Assembly (NCBI RefSeq): GCF_000321225.1
Contig: NW_004450660.1
Span: forward strand, 1,767,509 to 1,831,508
DNA from: Odobenus rosmarus divergens
Lineage: Eukaryota; Chordata; Mammalia; Carnivora; Odobenidae
Length of the DNA: 64,000 nt
Direction of reading: 5' to 3'
Position numbers and translations under genes: made by a program. Under the pieces are notes generated by a model. That model was not told the DNA's origin. It saw nothing but the letters and a program-made list of their open reading frames with translations, and did no database searches. Shown piece by piece: positions 11,205-22,404 of this stretch (its first letter is position 1; each line of letters starts with the position of its first letter).

Positions 11205-11455
11205 CATAACCTAGTAGTTAAGAACATAGACTCTAGAGCCAGCTTGCCTAAGGTTCAAATCCTAGTTCTACCACTTGATTATGTGATGTTGAACAACTTC
11301 CTTAATCTCTCTGGGTCTTCTTTTCTTCCCCTGTAACATGAAGGTAACAAAGTCTTTTCTCACAGGGTTATTGCAAGGACCAAATGATTTAATTATGTGT
11401 AAAGTGCTTAGACCAGTGTCTACACTACAGAAATATTAACTATAATTATTCCTTA
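11205..11455 (+). mobile_element. MIR SINE, near full length
   Basis: One of the best kept MIRs here: 'agtagttaagaacatagact', 'ctagagccagcttgcctaag', 'caaatcctagttctaccact', 'taatctctctgggtcttc', 'gggttattgcaaggaccaaa', 'gtaaagtgcttagaccagtg'. All parts are in consensus order. Confidence 0.85.
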
Positions 11456-13277
11456 GGTGGCACTGTGACTCATGGTAAGTTCCTCACCTCACCTGTTTAT
11501 CATTCAGTAATGATTTGGGTAAATAATGGACTTGCTCCTCTGGAGAAGTATTTTTTAATCAGTCACTAATTCTAAGCATTTATGGGTATGTTTTCTAAAA
11601 AGGAACATTCTAAATTATGTGTAGGGAAAAAAAAACCTAAATGCAATGAGAAGGGATGATTGTTTTAAAGTCTTCCATTAGCTTCTCATTGATCTGAGTT
11701 CTGATGTCTTTTGAGCTCATTATTCAACCTAAAACTTCAGTTTGTCTTACTAGGATTTAGAAGAGTTCTGCAGGCTGACAAGTCCTTAAAATATTAGATA
11801 GAGACATTTAAGAGAATGCAGTGGTTTCCAGGAAGGATTAAGTGTTTGAGCAAAATGTTACAAAGTGGAATGATATTAGATTGACTCACTTGTGTAGCTT
11901 CAAGCCAAACAAGTAATGTTAGGTTTCCTGGACTAGAGCTGATTACTACTGTGATTCTTTTGGGTTTTATTTATAATAAACCCTATTGCTTTTTTCTAAA
12001 TTTGTCCAGTTTCTCCCACTTTAATCTCAGCCAGAGGCACAATGTCAGAAGAGAAGTAAAGAAATGAGTTTTTGCTCCTGAAATTAGGCTTACCAGGACA
12101 AGCATTAAGTTTGGCATCTCATTAGTGTATCCAAAAGAAAATGATGGGGGAACCTAAAGGCTGTCATAAAAATAAATGTTGACAGGGAACAATCTGGAAG
12201 GAACCTTGGGTATCAATTTATACAATTCCCGTAACTTCATTTTTTAAAAAACTTTTTCACTGTGAAAGTAAAGTATATTCATCAAAAATTTTGGAAATCA
12301 TGGAGAAGTGCCCCCCAAAACTAAATAAAACTATTTATAGTAGTCTTACTATCCAGAGGTAAATACTACTAATATTTTTATTTTCTTCCAAGATGTGATT
12401 TTCTTTCCATGGTTGGAACCATGCTGCTAAAATTAGAAATGCTTCTCCTCTCTAGTATTTTGATCCTTTTTTATTATAACAAGATGATAACTTATTATAA
12501 AAGACAGAGACGGATCAGAAGAGTCTCCCTCTGCTTTGAGTCCTATCTCATTACAGTGCCAAGGTGTATCCAGTTGCCCACACTATTCTGTCCTCTGCCC
12601 AAAAACAAGACTGTGCAACTGTCCTCCCAGGTCCACATAGCCCCTCAAGTGGATGAAGTGGGGTTGTCTTCTGCCAGCTGAACAACAATACTAGAAGGCA
12701 GTCACGGATGCATGTCTTTTTCTAGGACAGTTGAAAACATTAATAATAATAGTTACAATTAACTGAAATCTTTCTATCTAGATACTTTGAATTCAGTAAC
12801 TCATTTAATCCTGACAATATTCCAATTAGGTGATTTACCCTCAATAGGTGAGGAGTCAGGCTTTGAGCCCACAGTAGTCTTGCCTTTAACCACCTTAGAA
12901 GAACTCCTGTAGGGATTCGGACAGTGTGATGGTGATACCAAAGCTGCAGAACATTCTAGTGATGAGGAGAAACTGGAGGAGGTTCCAAACTGAAAATCTG
13001 AGAGTGAGTTGGAAATTCAGGATTTATTAAAATGTGAGATGTTACCATACTTAGAGAAATTGAGTGAATTTAATGATATTGGGAGGTATTTTGTTTTAAA
13101 ATAAGTCATCCATTGAAGTGATAATTGTAATATTAAATAATACTTAGGTTTATCTTCTTTTATATTTTCGAAAAAGAATAATCAAATAGAGAAGTCTGCT
13201 GATTTTGCCTTGGCCAACTCCCCCAAGAGAAGGCCATAGCTCAGGTGAGAGGCCACCACCTACTAGGGAGAGTCAAA
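11456..13277. other. Long stretch without recognised gene
   Basis: About 1.8 kb of AT-rich sequence. The part at 12240-12400 ('cactgtgaaagtaaagtata', 'atccagaggtaaatactact') has the feel of a common old repeat, but I cannot name it. A plus-strand frame of 90 codons (12409-12681) has no recognisable features. Confidence 0.4.
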
Positions 13278-13366
13278 CAGTGGGAAGATCATGGGGCTTC
13301 AGATTCAAATTCCTGCTCCACTGTTCGCTAGCTAAGGTATTTACTAGGTGCCCCTTGTTCACCCTT
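13278..13366 (+). mobile_element. MIR SINE, left half (split by L1)
   Basis: 'gggaagatcatggggcttca', 'gattcaaattcctgctccac' and 'gttcgctagct' match the MIR head. The element breaks off at the L1 insertion and resumes at 14584 with the MIR core and tail. Confidence 0.6.
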
Positions 13367-13815
13367 TTTACAAAATTTCTTTTTAAATTTTTTTCCAGTT
13401 TTAATTTTAATTCCAGTATAGTTAGCACAACAGTGTTACATTAGTTTTGGATGTACAATATAGTGATTCAGCAGTTCCGTACATCACCCAGTGCTCATCA
13501 TGACAAGTGCCCTCCTTAATCCCCATCACCTGTTTCACCCATCCCCCCACCCATCTCTCCGCTGGTAACTGTCACTTTGTTCTCTATAGTTAAGAGTCTG
13601 TTTCTTAAGAAAGAATCCTAAGAGTCTTCTTGTCTCTCTTTTTATTTTCCTTTGGTCCTTTGTTTTGTTTCTTAAATTCCACATATGAGTGAAATCATTT
13701 GTCTTTCTCTGACTGACTTATTTCACTTAGCATTCTACTCTCTAGCTCCATCCATGCCATTGGAAATGGCAAGATTTCATTCTTTTTATGGCTGAATAAG
13801 ATTCCATTTTGTGTA

Positions 13816-13865
<50 letters not shown>

Positions 13866-14583
13866 ACATCTTCTTTATCCATTCATCTATATTTGGACAC
13901 CAGGGCTGCTTCCATAATTTGGCTATTGTAAATAATGCTGCTATACACATAGGGGTGTATGTATCCCTTTGAATTAGTGTTTTTGTATTCTTTGGGTAAA
14001 TACCCATTAATGCAGTTACTAGATCATAGGATAGTTCTATTGTAACTTTTTGAGGAATCTCCATACTATTTTCAGAGTGGCTGCACCAGTATGCATTCCC
14101 ACCAACAGTGCACAAGAGTTCCTTTTTCTCCACATCCTTGTCAACACTTGTTGTTTCTGTGTTTTTTATTTTAGCCATTCTGACAGGTGTGAGGTGATAT
14201 CTTAATGGGATTTTGATTTGCGTTTCCCTGATGGTAAGTGATGTTGAGCATCTTTCATGTGTCTGTTTGCCATCCATATGTCTTTATGGAGAAATGTCTG
14301 TTTATGTCCTCCGTCCACTTTTTAATTGGATTATTTGTTTTTTTGGATGTTGAGTTGTATCAATTCTTTATATATTTTGGATACTAACCCTTTATTGGAT
14401 ATGCCATTTGCAAGTATCTTCTCCTATTCAGTAGGTTGCCTTTTAGTTTCGTTGTTTCCTTTGCTGCGCAGAAACTTTTCATTTTGACGTAGTCTCAATG
14501 TTTTTGCTTTTATTTCCCTTGCCTCAGGATACATATCTAGAAAAATTTGCTATCACCCATGTCAGAGATCCTTGCTCATCCTT
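13355..14583 (-). mobile_element. 5'-truncated L1 LINE, reverse orientation
   Basis: The element is 13367-14571. On the minus strand, 13864-14277 encodes an ORF2 C-terminal remnant, with '[17 protein letters not shown]' and 'YTPMCIAALFTIAKLWKQP' visible. It starts mid-protein and is damaged, so it cannot make a working reverse transcriptase. The 3' end lies at the low-coordinate side. Imperfect 12-base target copies flank it: 'ttgttcaccctt' (13355-13366) and 'ttgctcatcctt' (14572-14583), with 10 of 12 bases equal. The host sequence is a MIR. Confidence 0.9.
13814..13862. repeat. (AT)n microsatellite within L1
   Basis: Two (AT)n tracts joined by 'acat'. They sit at the L1 position where the consensus has a short 'gtgtatatata' motif. 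The L1 at 44395-45672 has the same site at 44808-44822 in short form. Confidence 0.95.
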
Positions 14584-14705
14584 AATTTCCTAAATAGAGA
14601 AATGGAATAAAATCTCCTTTGCAGTGTTTTTGTGAGGATTAAATAAGACACTGTATATAAAGTGCCTGGCAACAGAAGTTAGTTAAGAAATATTATCTGT
14701 GCTTC
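14584..14705 (+). mobile_element. MIR SINE, right half
   Basis: 'agagaaatggaataaaatct', 'gtttttgtgaggattaaata' and 'tataaagtgcctggcaacag' are the MIR core and tail, continuing the copy interrupted at 13366. Confidence 0.65.
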
Positions 14706-14918
14706 CTCCTGACAGTTCATTGTTTTCAAAACATAGTATACCCAACAGGGAAAGAATGTCTTAATACATTCTAGCCTTGGCAATGCAATACCTACCATGG
14801 TGGATATGGTAATCAAGCAGGATGAATGCAGAGGTTAGAGAGAAATAGTATATACCCCTCCCTGATACAGTGCCCCTACTTACCCAGGCAGGGGCAGCAG
14901 CTGGGCCAGGAGGCTGGC

Positions 14919-15145
14919 AGCTGGCTGGCTTTCTTTTTTTTTTTTTTAAAGATTTTATTTATTTATTTGAGAGAGAGAGAGAGAAACAGTATGAGAGGGG
15001 AGAAGGTCAGAGGGAGAAGCAGACTCCCTGCTGAGCCGGGAGCCTGATGTGGGACTCGATCCCAGGACTCCGGGATCATGACCCGAGCCGAAGGCAGTCA
15101 CTTACCCAACTGAGCCACCCAGGCGCCCAAGCTGGCTGGCTTTCT
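14919..15145 (-). mobile_element. CAN-SINE with perfect 16-bp target duplication, reverse orientation
   Basis: The element is 14935-15129. The exact copy 'agctggctggctttct' flanks it at 14919-14934 and 15130-15145. It reads T-run, 'aaagattttatttatttatt', GA-rich part, B box complement 'gggactcgatcccagg', and ends 'gagccacccaggcgccc'. Confidence 0.97.
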
Positions 15146-16504
15146 GAGGGCAACTGGGATCAGATGAAAAAAGAGGAGAGAGGGGAAGAGAATCTCTCCC
15201 AAATGCTCTGCTAATCGGCTCCTTTTAAAGTCCCTGAATCTTCCCAGGCTCATCCTGAGTCTTCAGTCTATGCTCCCTATGTCCCTTGGGGATGCAGATG
15301 AAGATAAAATAGTTGGAAATATGACTCAGCTACATTATAATATTACATATGAGAGGTCTGGGACAGGATGGTTGAGAATAAAATAATTACAACCCCCACA
15401 GGATCTTGCCTTTGACATCTCTCCTTTGAAGAGTCCAAACAGCCTTGCTAATAACAGACTCATCCTTGCTCCCAACATTGCTAAGAAAAGGAAAAGGGAC
15501 AAAAGGAACAGAGAGACTGTTCCAGGGCCCGAGTCAGTGAACCACCAGTTATTGGGCTCTGAGGAGTACTAACAGCTGTGGAGGGGCCCACAAACTTTAA
15601 GCTACTGGTGGGGCCCAAATTAATGGAAGAGCTAAGTGGCAGAAGCAAAGGAACAGTGAAGTAGTTTCCCCTGAGACTTGAGTTTTGACTGTAGCAGGGT
15701 GAGGTGAAGCTTGATTTAAAAAAAAAAAAAAAAAAAAAAGATTGTTGAAAAGTCCTTGAACTCATCAGAGAGTGGTGGGAGCAAATTTGCCTGAGAACTT
15801 TAGGGATCTTCTGTGAGGGAAAGGACCAAAGCCCCAACCCCTCTTCCCTGTGATTCAAAGTGACTGAAATCGCTTGAGGTGAACTAAGGGTTAGCAGGTG
15901 ACCCTCGTCACCACCCAGGAACAAGAAAGGCAGGGAAGTCCCTGAAACAAAACTACTTGGAGGGAAGAATGAGACAAGAGGGAGAGGCTGGGTCCTGCTA
16001 TGAGCCAGCTGGTTGAAAGGAGAACAGCAGAGGAACCTGTTCTCCAGAGGGCTGACTGGAGCCTCAGGATGTGACAGTGAATCAATCTAAGCCAGTTTCA
16101 CTGCAAGTCAGGCCAGGGTTGGTGTGGAAACCGCTTGCCTGAGAGTAGCGCCAAAGGGTGGAAGGTGAGGAATTATCCTCTTTTCTTCCTGAAGAACTGT
16201 TGCAGCTGATCCCTGAAGAAGGCTCTGCTTTGAATCATGGGGGATGGGAAGCAGAGCCCAGCCACGCCACCACCAGGAAGCGCTCTCGGTTGAGCTAGGA
16301 GAGACTCTGCAGACCCCCTTGGCTTCCGCTGCTTCCAGCTTCCATAGAAACGGCTGCAAAGGTATTAGTTTCTGCTGGAGGGGCACACCAGAGAAGAGAG
16401 ATTGGTTTTCCTGCTGATCTGAACGGCAGTGGGCTTGAGAGTTGTATTTTCGGAGGCCAGCTGGGTGGCCATCATTTCTATCCCCAAACTGATGCAGAGA
16501 GTGC
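15130..16504. other. Stretch without recognised gene
   Basis: Moderate-GC sequence with several chance open frames (147 codons on the minus strand at 15481-15924, 92 codons at 16108-16386). The 147-codon frame runs straight through an A-tract and has no family features. No CpG-dense promoter is visible. Confidence 0.45.
15718..15739. repeat. A22 homopolymer
   Basis: An uninterrupted A-run. There is no SINE body upstream on the plus strand, so I cannot tie it to a retroposon. Confidence 0.9.
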
Positions 16505-16705
16505 CGTGGCCCAGAGCTTGGGCTCCGTGGTGAGACATACCTGAGTTAGAATGCTGCTCCCGTCACTCAGTAACAGTCCTTGAGCCAGTGGCTTAAAGTT
16601 CCTCAGCTCGTTTCCTCCTGTGTTCTTATTTTCAAATGGGGACAGTAACGATGCCTATCTCATAGGGTTGTTATGAAAGCACCTAGTAAGCTTCAACAAA
16701 TGTCC
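16505..16705 (+). mobile_element. MIR SINE relic
   Basis: 'cccagagcttgggctccgtg', 'gagttagaatgctgctcccg', 'tttcaaatggggacagtaac' and 'tctcatagggttgttatgaa' match MIR from head to tail. Confidence 0.75.
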
Positions 16706-18932
16706 AATTAAACAAACAAACAAAGACCAAATCAGTGCCAGGCCCGTTCCATGGGAAGAGAACTGCGTTTGGCAAGCATCTCGGATGGATATAGCAAGTA
16801 GTGTGTGAGCAACGGTGAGCGGGATACTTCACTAACACGGAGAGATCATGCCGAGAAATAACGAGCAGTTTGGTGAGGAAAGGGCAAGTGAGTTTGGGAC
16901 AGGCCCAGAGCATTCAGAAGAAGGGCTTGGATGACGAGTGGATTCAGACAAGAATCAAGGCATCCCGAGTCTAAAACAACTGCACCGTTTCTGGTGTAAT
17001 TTTTCATTCATTCTCCCTAAAGATTTTCAGTTTTGTACAAGGACATTCTCTATTTTAGTATTTCCTCCACTTGTTTCTCCCTTCCCCCAAATCTCTCTTG
17101 AGGATTCTATTTCCATCGTTTTGTTACATCTTTTGATTTCAATTCGCGTTTGAAAATAATACGTGTGCTGTTACTCATTTGGTGTTTTGGTCAAACATGT
17201 TCTACGTAAGACATGAGAATGCACTCCTCTGAAATCTTTGGATGTGAAGAACAAATGGTACCTCTCCCGGGATGGTGGTAGAAGAGTCATAAAGCTTCAT
17301 ACGTCAGGAATCTTCTTGACAGGCCTTCCTAGGCCTGAGTCCAAGATGAAGCTGAGAAAAATGAAAAGGGATTTGGCTGACAAAGCAGATGACAGGCAGG
17401 GAGAGCCAGTGAAAGGGAATTGGCCAATGGCAAAAGGGGAATTGGCAAGGCTTTGCGAAACCCCTTGCTGGAAAACCATAAACCTCAGATTGTCCGTCTG
17501 GCGCATCAGGCCTCAGAGGCAAATCATTTTTGCCTGTGGAAGGTGCCTGCCAGGAAGCTGCACCTCAGGGGGTGCCTTTGGAAAAGGGGATCATGTCTGG
17601 ATCAGTGCCCAACATTAAGTGGATGGGGATGAGAAGAAACGGCTCACAATGAGATCTCTGAGGGCTGGGAGATGGGGAGCCGCTCCAGTGGCTGACGCTT
17701 GTGAGTCACAACGATGGGAAAAGAAGTTGGGAAGCAGAGGAAGGGGACAGGATGCGGGGGAGGGGGGGAGGTGGGGAGCAGCTTTGTTTCTTCAGTCAGA
17801 GGTTGTCAGGGCCTGTCCTCTTCTGTGACGGGTCTCCACTGGAAATTACTCATCGACCCTTTCGAAACTCAAGTCTGCCTTCCTCCAGGTGAATAAGCCA
17901 CTTATACGGGTCTCCCAAAGGAGTGCTTCCACTGTGAAAAATCTCCCTCAGAAATAAAATGCGTGCTGTACGTGATCCTGACTTCGGCTGAGCTGACACC
18001 TGGGAGCAGGGCTGATCCTTGCCAGGTGCGAGAGCAGGGCCTTCACTGCAGAGCCCTCCGCCTTCCTCGATGTCCTTTGCCCTTGTCTTCGGGTCATACC
18101 TTTGGCTTCCAGGCCATCCAGAATCCTGTTTCCGGCCTTCTCCCGTGGCCTCCCGCTCAATTCTTTCCTTCCTGAGAGTGCTGGATTATGACCTGTATTT
18201 CCCTCCTCTCCCCTACCAAGATTTCCTTGATAATACATTTCCTTTACTTCGAGAATTAGGAAAAAAAAAAGTTCACGCTAAAGGGTTAATAACTGGTAAT
18301 AATTTAGTGTGACAACCTCTGTTAGGCACGCTGCCCTAGCCTACTTCTCCCCAACCCGTTTTCATGTCTGGTACGCAGAGAAAATTTTTCCATACACTGT
18401 GATAAATGAAAGTGAGAGACAATGGGCCACAGAGAGCTCGAAAGCGATCGATATTTCTGGGCTTCTAAAACCCTTCTGTGCACATCAATTGGGAAGCCGT
18501 GTCTTAAGCCAGCGGTTTTTCAGAGGTGCTTCAGTGAGCCATAGCAGTCTGCACACGTGTCTCCAGAAGACGGTGGGCCTGATCCAATGGGGCTTCCACT
18601 TCAGCTACAGCATCTCTGCTTTTATGTTTTTTTATGAGACCTCTGAATAAAATTTTATGGAAAGGAAGAGTGTTGGCAGCTTAACGTAGCTAGAAAATCA
18701 CTACCTTAAATCCAACAAATAAAATCTTTCATGATAGACGCTCAGGCAGCCATAACAGAGTGATGAGGGATTTATTCTGAAGACAGGCGTTTTCTGGACC
18801 CTTCTACCATATCATTCCGGCAATACAGTTTACTCCACACAGACCTCCCTGTAGGCAGGCCCCGCACATGATCTGTGCATATCTTGCCCCTCGGGCTATA
18901 GAGGTTTTGTTTCTTTAAAACCTCCCATGCTT
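16706..18932. other. 2.2 kb single-copy-looking block, slightly GC-richer
   Basis: No repeat is recognised. Open frames of 126 codons (17238-17618, plus) and 113 codons (18309-18650, plus) occur, and at 17.3-18.2 kb both strands are open in overlapping frames, which is typical of GC-richer non-coding DNA. None shows a domain, and no splice-bounded exon stands out. CpG pairs are scattered, not island-like. Confidence 0.45.
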
Positions 18933-19145
18933 GGGGCACCTGAGTGGCTCAGGCAGTGGAGCGTCCAACTCTTGGTTTCAGCTCAGGTCATGATCTCAGG
19001 GGTCGTGGGATCGAGCCTCACATCGGGCTTCGTGCTCAGCATGGAGTCTGCTTGGGATTCTTTCTCTCCCTCTATCCCTCCTGCTTGTGTGCACTGCGCT
19101 CTCTCTCCTTTAAATGAATAAATAAATCTTTAAAAAAATTGAAAA
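18933..19145 (+). mobile_element. CAN-SINE, older copy
   Basis: 'ggggcacctgagtggctcag', 'caactcttggtttcagctca', 'gggatcgagcctcacatcgg' and a (AAAT)n tail. The 'ccaactcttggtttc' segment differs from the young copies here and points to an older subfamily. I could not see a target duplication. Confidence 0.93.
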
Positions 19146-19573
19146 AATAGAAACTCTGATGCTTGAAAAAGTTTTCCTCGCACCAGCAGGTAGAAAATGC
19201 CAGAGCTTCCTCATGTCTTAGCTCAGTGAAACCAAAAACACCATCACTGTTCTTGCCTTTGGTACCTTTTGTATTGCATTTTGATTTATTTCTGCCACTT
19301 TTCGGAAGCCATACAACATGTAGAAGATCCAAGCTGCTGAAAGAAAGCCGAACAAAACCAAGTGCTCATAGGTTGGCTGAGGTTTCCAAAGATTGAGGCA
19401 TTGATTTGTTTACTATTATAATTAATTATTTTGTTGTTTTTACTGTATGTATTTCCACCCCACCTTGTTCCAAAAAAATTTTCAGAATGGGAAGTATTCA
19501 TTGAATTGTGTTCTGTAGAAGAGATTTAATCTCAAATTTCAGGTTACTTGGCATTTGATGAATACATAATTTC

Positions 19574-19800
19574 AAAACTATCAAGGATTTTTTAAAATTT
19601 TATTTATTTATTTGAGAGAGAGAGCGTGAGGCCAAAGAGCCCAAGTGGGGAGGGGGGACACAAGGGGAGGGAGAAGTGGATCCCCCACTGAGCAGGGAGA
19701 CCAATGAGGGGCTCGACCCCAGGACCCTGGGATCATGACCTGAGCCGAAGGCAGACGCTTAACCGACTGAGCCACCCAGTCACCCCCAAAACTAAGAAGG
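19574..19800 (-). mobile_element. CAN-SINE, reverse orientation, 13-bp target duplication with 2 mismatches
   Basis: The element is 19588-19787. Flanks are 'aaaactatcaagg' (19574-19586) and 'aaaactaagaagg' (19788-19800). It ends 'gagccacccagtcaccccc'. Mutations in the head and flanks suggest an intermediate age. Confidence 0.95.
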
Positions 19801-19888
19801 TTTATTGTGAAATTATTTTAGCACTTTCATTGCCTGATTTTCATTTTAAACCTTATATTAAAATAAAGTATCAGTGAGAGTTACAAGA

Positions 19889-19931
19889 GTGTATGTGTGT
19901 GTGTGTGTGTGTGCACGCGCCCGTGTGTGTT
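19889..19931. repeat. (GT)n with GC-rich interruption
   Basis: 'gtgtatgtgtgtgtgtgtgt' followed by 'gcacgcgcccgtgtgtgt'. The alternating purine-pyrimidine tract is mixed with CpG. Confidence 0.9.
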
Positions 19932-20533
19932 TTTCGTTTATATTCCATGTCCTATGAAGAAAAACAATAGTTTTATAGTTTTATAAGGGTGAATGTCTTA
20001 AAATACTGGCAAAGTTTTACCTTTCAGCCAGGATTCACCAGTAACATTTTTCTATTTATGAGTGGAATTTTGATAACACACTTGAAATTTGCTTCTTCAC
20101 CTTTAGATGTTTTTCTACTAGAGTTTTTTTTAAATTGCTTTTCAGAAGCAATGGAGGAGAGTGGAGATGCAGAATTAGAACAGACTTGTTTCTGTGACCC
20201 TTGCCTCAAATTCTCTTTCTAAACTTCTGAAAGCTCTGTATACAGTTGTCTGATTTATTCTGGTTACTTCTGGGCCAGTGAAATTCCAACCTTCAAAATA
20301 AAAAGTTTTAGGAAGAGGCCAATTAAGATTTATTTCTTATCAGATAAATCCGTCTCCAGCCAAGAGAACCTGTGCTTACAAGGATCTCATCACCTCCTGA
20401 AGCAGGATTCATGCTCTTGAAAACAAAGAAGTCAGCTAGTCAAGACTGTTTCTCTTGCTTCCAACTCTGGCCTACCCTCTGTTGCCTTTTTACTGTTCTC
20501 ATGTGTTATCCTGTCTGTGTAGCATTTTATTTT
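19932..20533. other. Stretch without recognised gene
   Basis: AT-rich sequence. Short frames at 19989-20222 (plus) and 20024-20209 (minus) overlap on opposite strands and have no protein signature. I see nothing else. Confidence 0.4.
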
Positions 20534-20751
20534 AAAATATTTCAATACGGGGACGCCTGGGTGGCTCAGTCGGTTAAGTGTCTGCCTTCGGCTCAGGTCA
20601 TGATCCCAGGGTCCTGGGATTGAGTCCCACGTCGGGCTCCTTGCTGAGCAAGGAGCCTGCTTCTCCCTCTGCCTGCCTCTGTCTCTCTCTCTCCGACAGA
20701 TAAATAAAATCTTAAAAACAAAAAATAAGTAAGATAAAATATTTCAATACG
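20534..20751 (+). mobile_element. CAN-SINE with perfect 16-bp target duplication
   Basis: The element is 20550-20735. Exact 'aaaatatttcaatacg' copies lie at 20534-20549 and 20736-20751. A box 'tggctcagtcggttaag', B box 'gggattgagtccca', TC-rich tail. Confidence 0.97.
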
Positions 20752-21289
20752 AACATTGTGACGTTGTCGTCGTATTTACAAGTTAACTCTAACCACCTTC
20801 CAAGTGCAGTTAGCTAGTCTTTAAAGTACCCTATCATAGGCAGCTACCCTGTAGAAGTGGTTAACTGACAGACGAAGTGCCCTAGCTAGGATCAAAATCA
20901 TCTGTGATGGTCTCAGCATTGTAAATATAGTAAGCCAAACCTATGCTAGAAGGCTTACCGATTAGCATAAGGGATGTTTAAAATAGTTTTTAATTGGTGA
21001 AAAGAGTAGTATTCAAAACAGGTGGTTGGGTAGTAGTGCCGTGAAGGAACCTTCTGGAATGAATACAAATGGTTCAAACTTGAGGTCTAGACCTCTGAAT
21101 TGGCCCCGAGCTTCCCCCTTCCACAGAGCACCTTGTGCCTGACACAGCACAAAGCTGGCCACACCTGCCATCAGAATATGCTTGCCTCAAATTCATTTAA
21201 GCCTTTTTATGGGAAATGCTGAACAGGAGGCCCGGGTAAGAGAGGGCCCAAGGGTAAAGGGTGGGACTTCTCAGCTACCGAGCAGACTT

Positions 21290-21516
21290 AAGACTATTTT
21301 TGAGGGCCCCTGGGTGGCTCAGTTGGTTAAAGCGACTGCCTTCGGCTCAGGTCATGATCCTGGAGTCCCCGGATCGAGTCCCACATCGGTCTCCCTGCTC
21401 AGCAGGGAGTCTGCTTCTCCCTCTGACCCTCTTCCCTCTCGTGCTCTCTATCTCTCTCATTCTCTCTCTCTCAAATAAATAAATAAAATTAAAAAAAAAA
21501 AAAAGACTATTTTTGA
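21290..21516 (+). mobile_element. CAN-SINE with perfect 14-bp target duplication
   Basis: The element is 21304-21502, flanked by exact 'aagactatttttga' copies (21290-21303, 21503-21516). It is of the 'gcgactgcc...cctggagtcc' subfamily. An extra A in 'ggttaaagcg' interrupts the A box. Confidence 0.97.
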
Positions 21517-21787
21517 ATCTGTTTAGGTGTTGTCAGAATATTGCCCAAAACTTCTTTTTATTATAATACAACTCCTGGTAGCAAGAATGTGGGGAAAGGA
21601 ACAGATAAGCTCCCCCATGCTCTCACCCTTCTAAACGGCTAGAGGCTATTGACATTTACCAGAAAAACTTCCTATTTGCCAGAAGACCGGTTTGGCTTGG
21701 ATGGATGGCTGTGCCATACAAATTTCAAATCTATGCTTCAAAGTCCAAGAAGGGCTCACTTACAGATATCAAAGGTTTATTTAGATA

Positions 21788-22013
21788 AAGATGTTTAGCG
21801 CCTTTTTTTTTAAAGATTTTATTTATTTATTTGACGGAGAGAGACACAGCGAGAGAAGGAACACAAGCAGGGGGAGTGGGAGAGGGAGAAGCAGGCTTCC
21901 CGCTGAGCAGGGAGCCTGATGCGGGGCTCAATCCCAAGACCCTGGGATCATGACCTGAGCCAAAAGCAGACGTTTTAACGACTGAGCCACCCAGGCACCC
22001 CAAGATATTTAGC
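21788..22013 (-). mobile_element. CAN-SINE, reverse orientation, 12-bp target duplication
   Basis: The element is 21800-22001, with 'aagatgtttagc' (21788-21799) and 'aagatatttagc' (22002-22013) differing at one base. Confidence 0.96.
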
Positions 22014-22161
22014 TTTAAGGTTGTATTTTTTTTTCTTGGAATTTTGGGACTGCTTGCATTCCGTAAATATCACTTTCTCAATTGTTAGAACTGCTTGGAG
22101 GCCTTATACTTGTCCCTGAACACCACCACTGTGATTTCTGGGATATTTTCTGAACCCTTTT

Positions 22162-22404
22162 AAATTCTGGGACCCCGGGGCGCCTGGGTGGCTCAGTTGG
22201 TTAAGCAACTGCCTTCGGCTCAGGTCATGATCCTGGAGTCCTGGGATCGAGTCCCGCATCGGGCTCCCTGCTGCTCAGCAGGGAGTCTGCTTCACCCTCT
22301 GACCCTCCCCCCTCATGTGCTCTCTCTCTCTCATTCTCTCGCTCTCAAATAAATAAATAAAATCTTTAAAAATAAATAAATAAATAAATAAATTCTGGGA
22401 CCCC
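22162..22404 (+). mobile_element. CAN-SINE with perfect 15-bp target duplication
   Basis: The element is 22177-22389. 'aaattctgggacccc' is found at 22162-22176 and again at 22390-22404. It carries a small in-place duplication 'ctgctgctcag' and a long (AAAT)n tail. Confidence 0.97.

Noticed and set aside
13864..14277. 137-codon protein with reverse-transcriptase-like C-terminal sequence
   Set aside because: Real sequence similarity, but it is a fragment of L1 ORF2 in a truncated, damaged element, not a host gene.
15481..15924. 147-codon frame on the minus strand
   Set aside because: It reads through a 22-base homopolymer as a phenylalanine run and has no protein-like features elsewhere.
17238..17618. 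126-codon frame on the plus strand
   Set aside because: The opposite strand is open over the same bases, no splice or start context fits, and no domain is recognised.
16100..18300. Possible CpG island or promoter
   Set aside because: Somewhat higher GC but CpG pairs are scattered, and there is no dense cluster or associated first exon.
20550..20735. tRNA-like sequences with pol III A and B boxes
   Set aside because: These are tRNA-Lys-derived CAN-SINE heads. They lack a cloverleaf and acceptor stem, and occur in 22 copies with target duplications.
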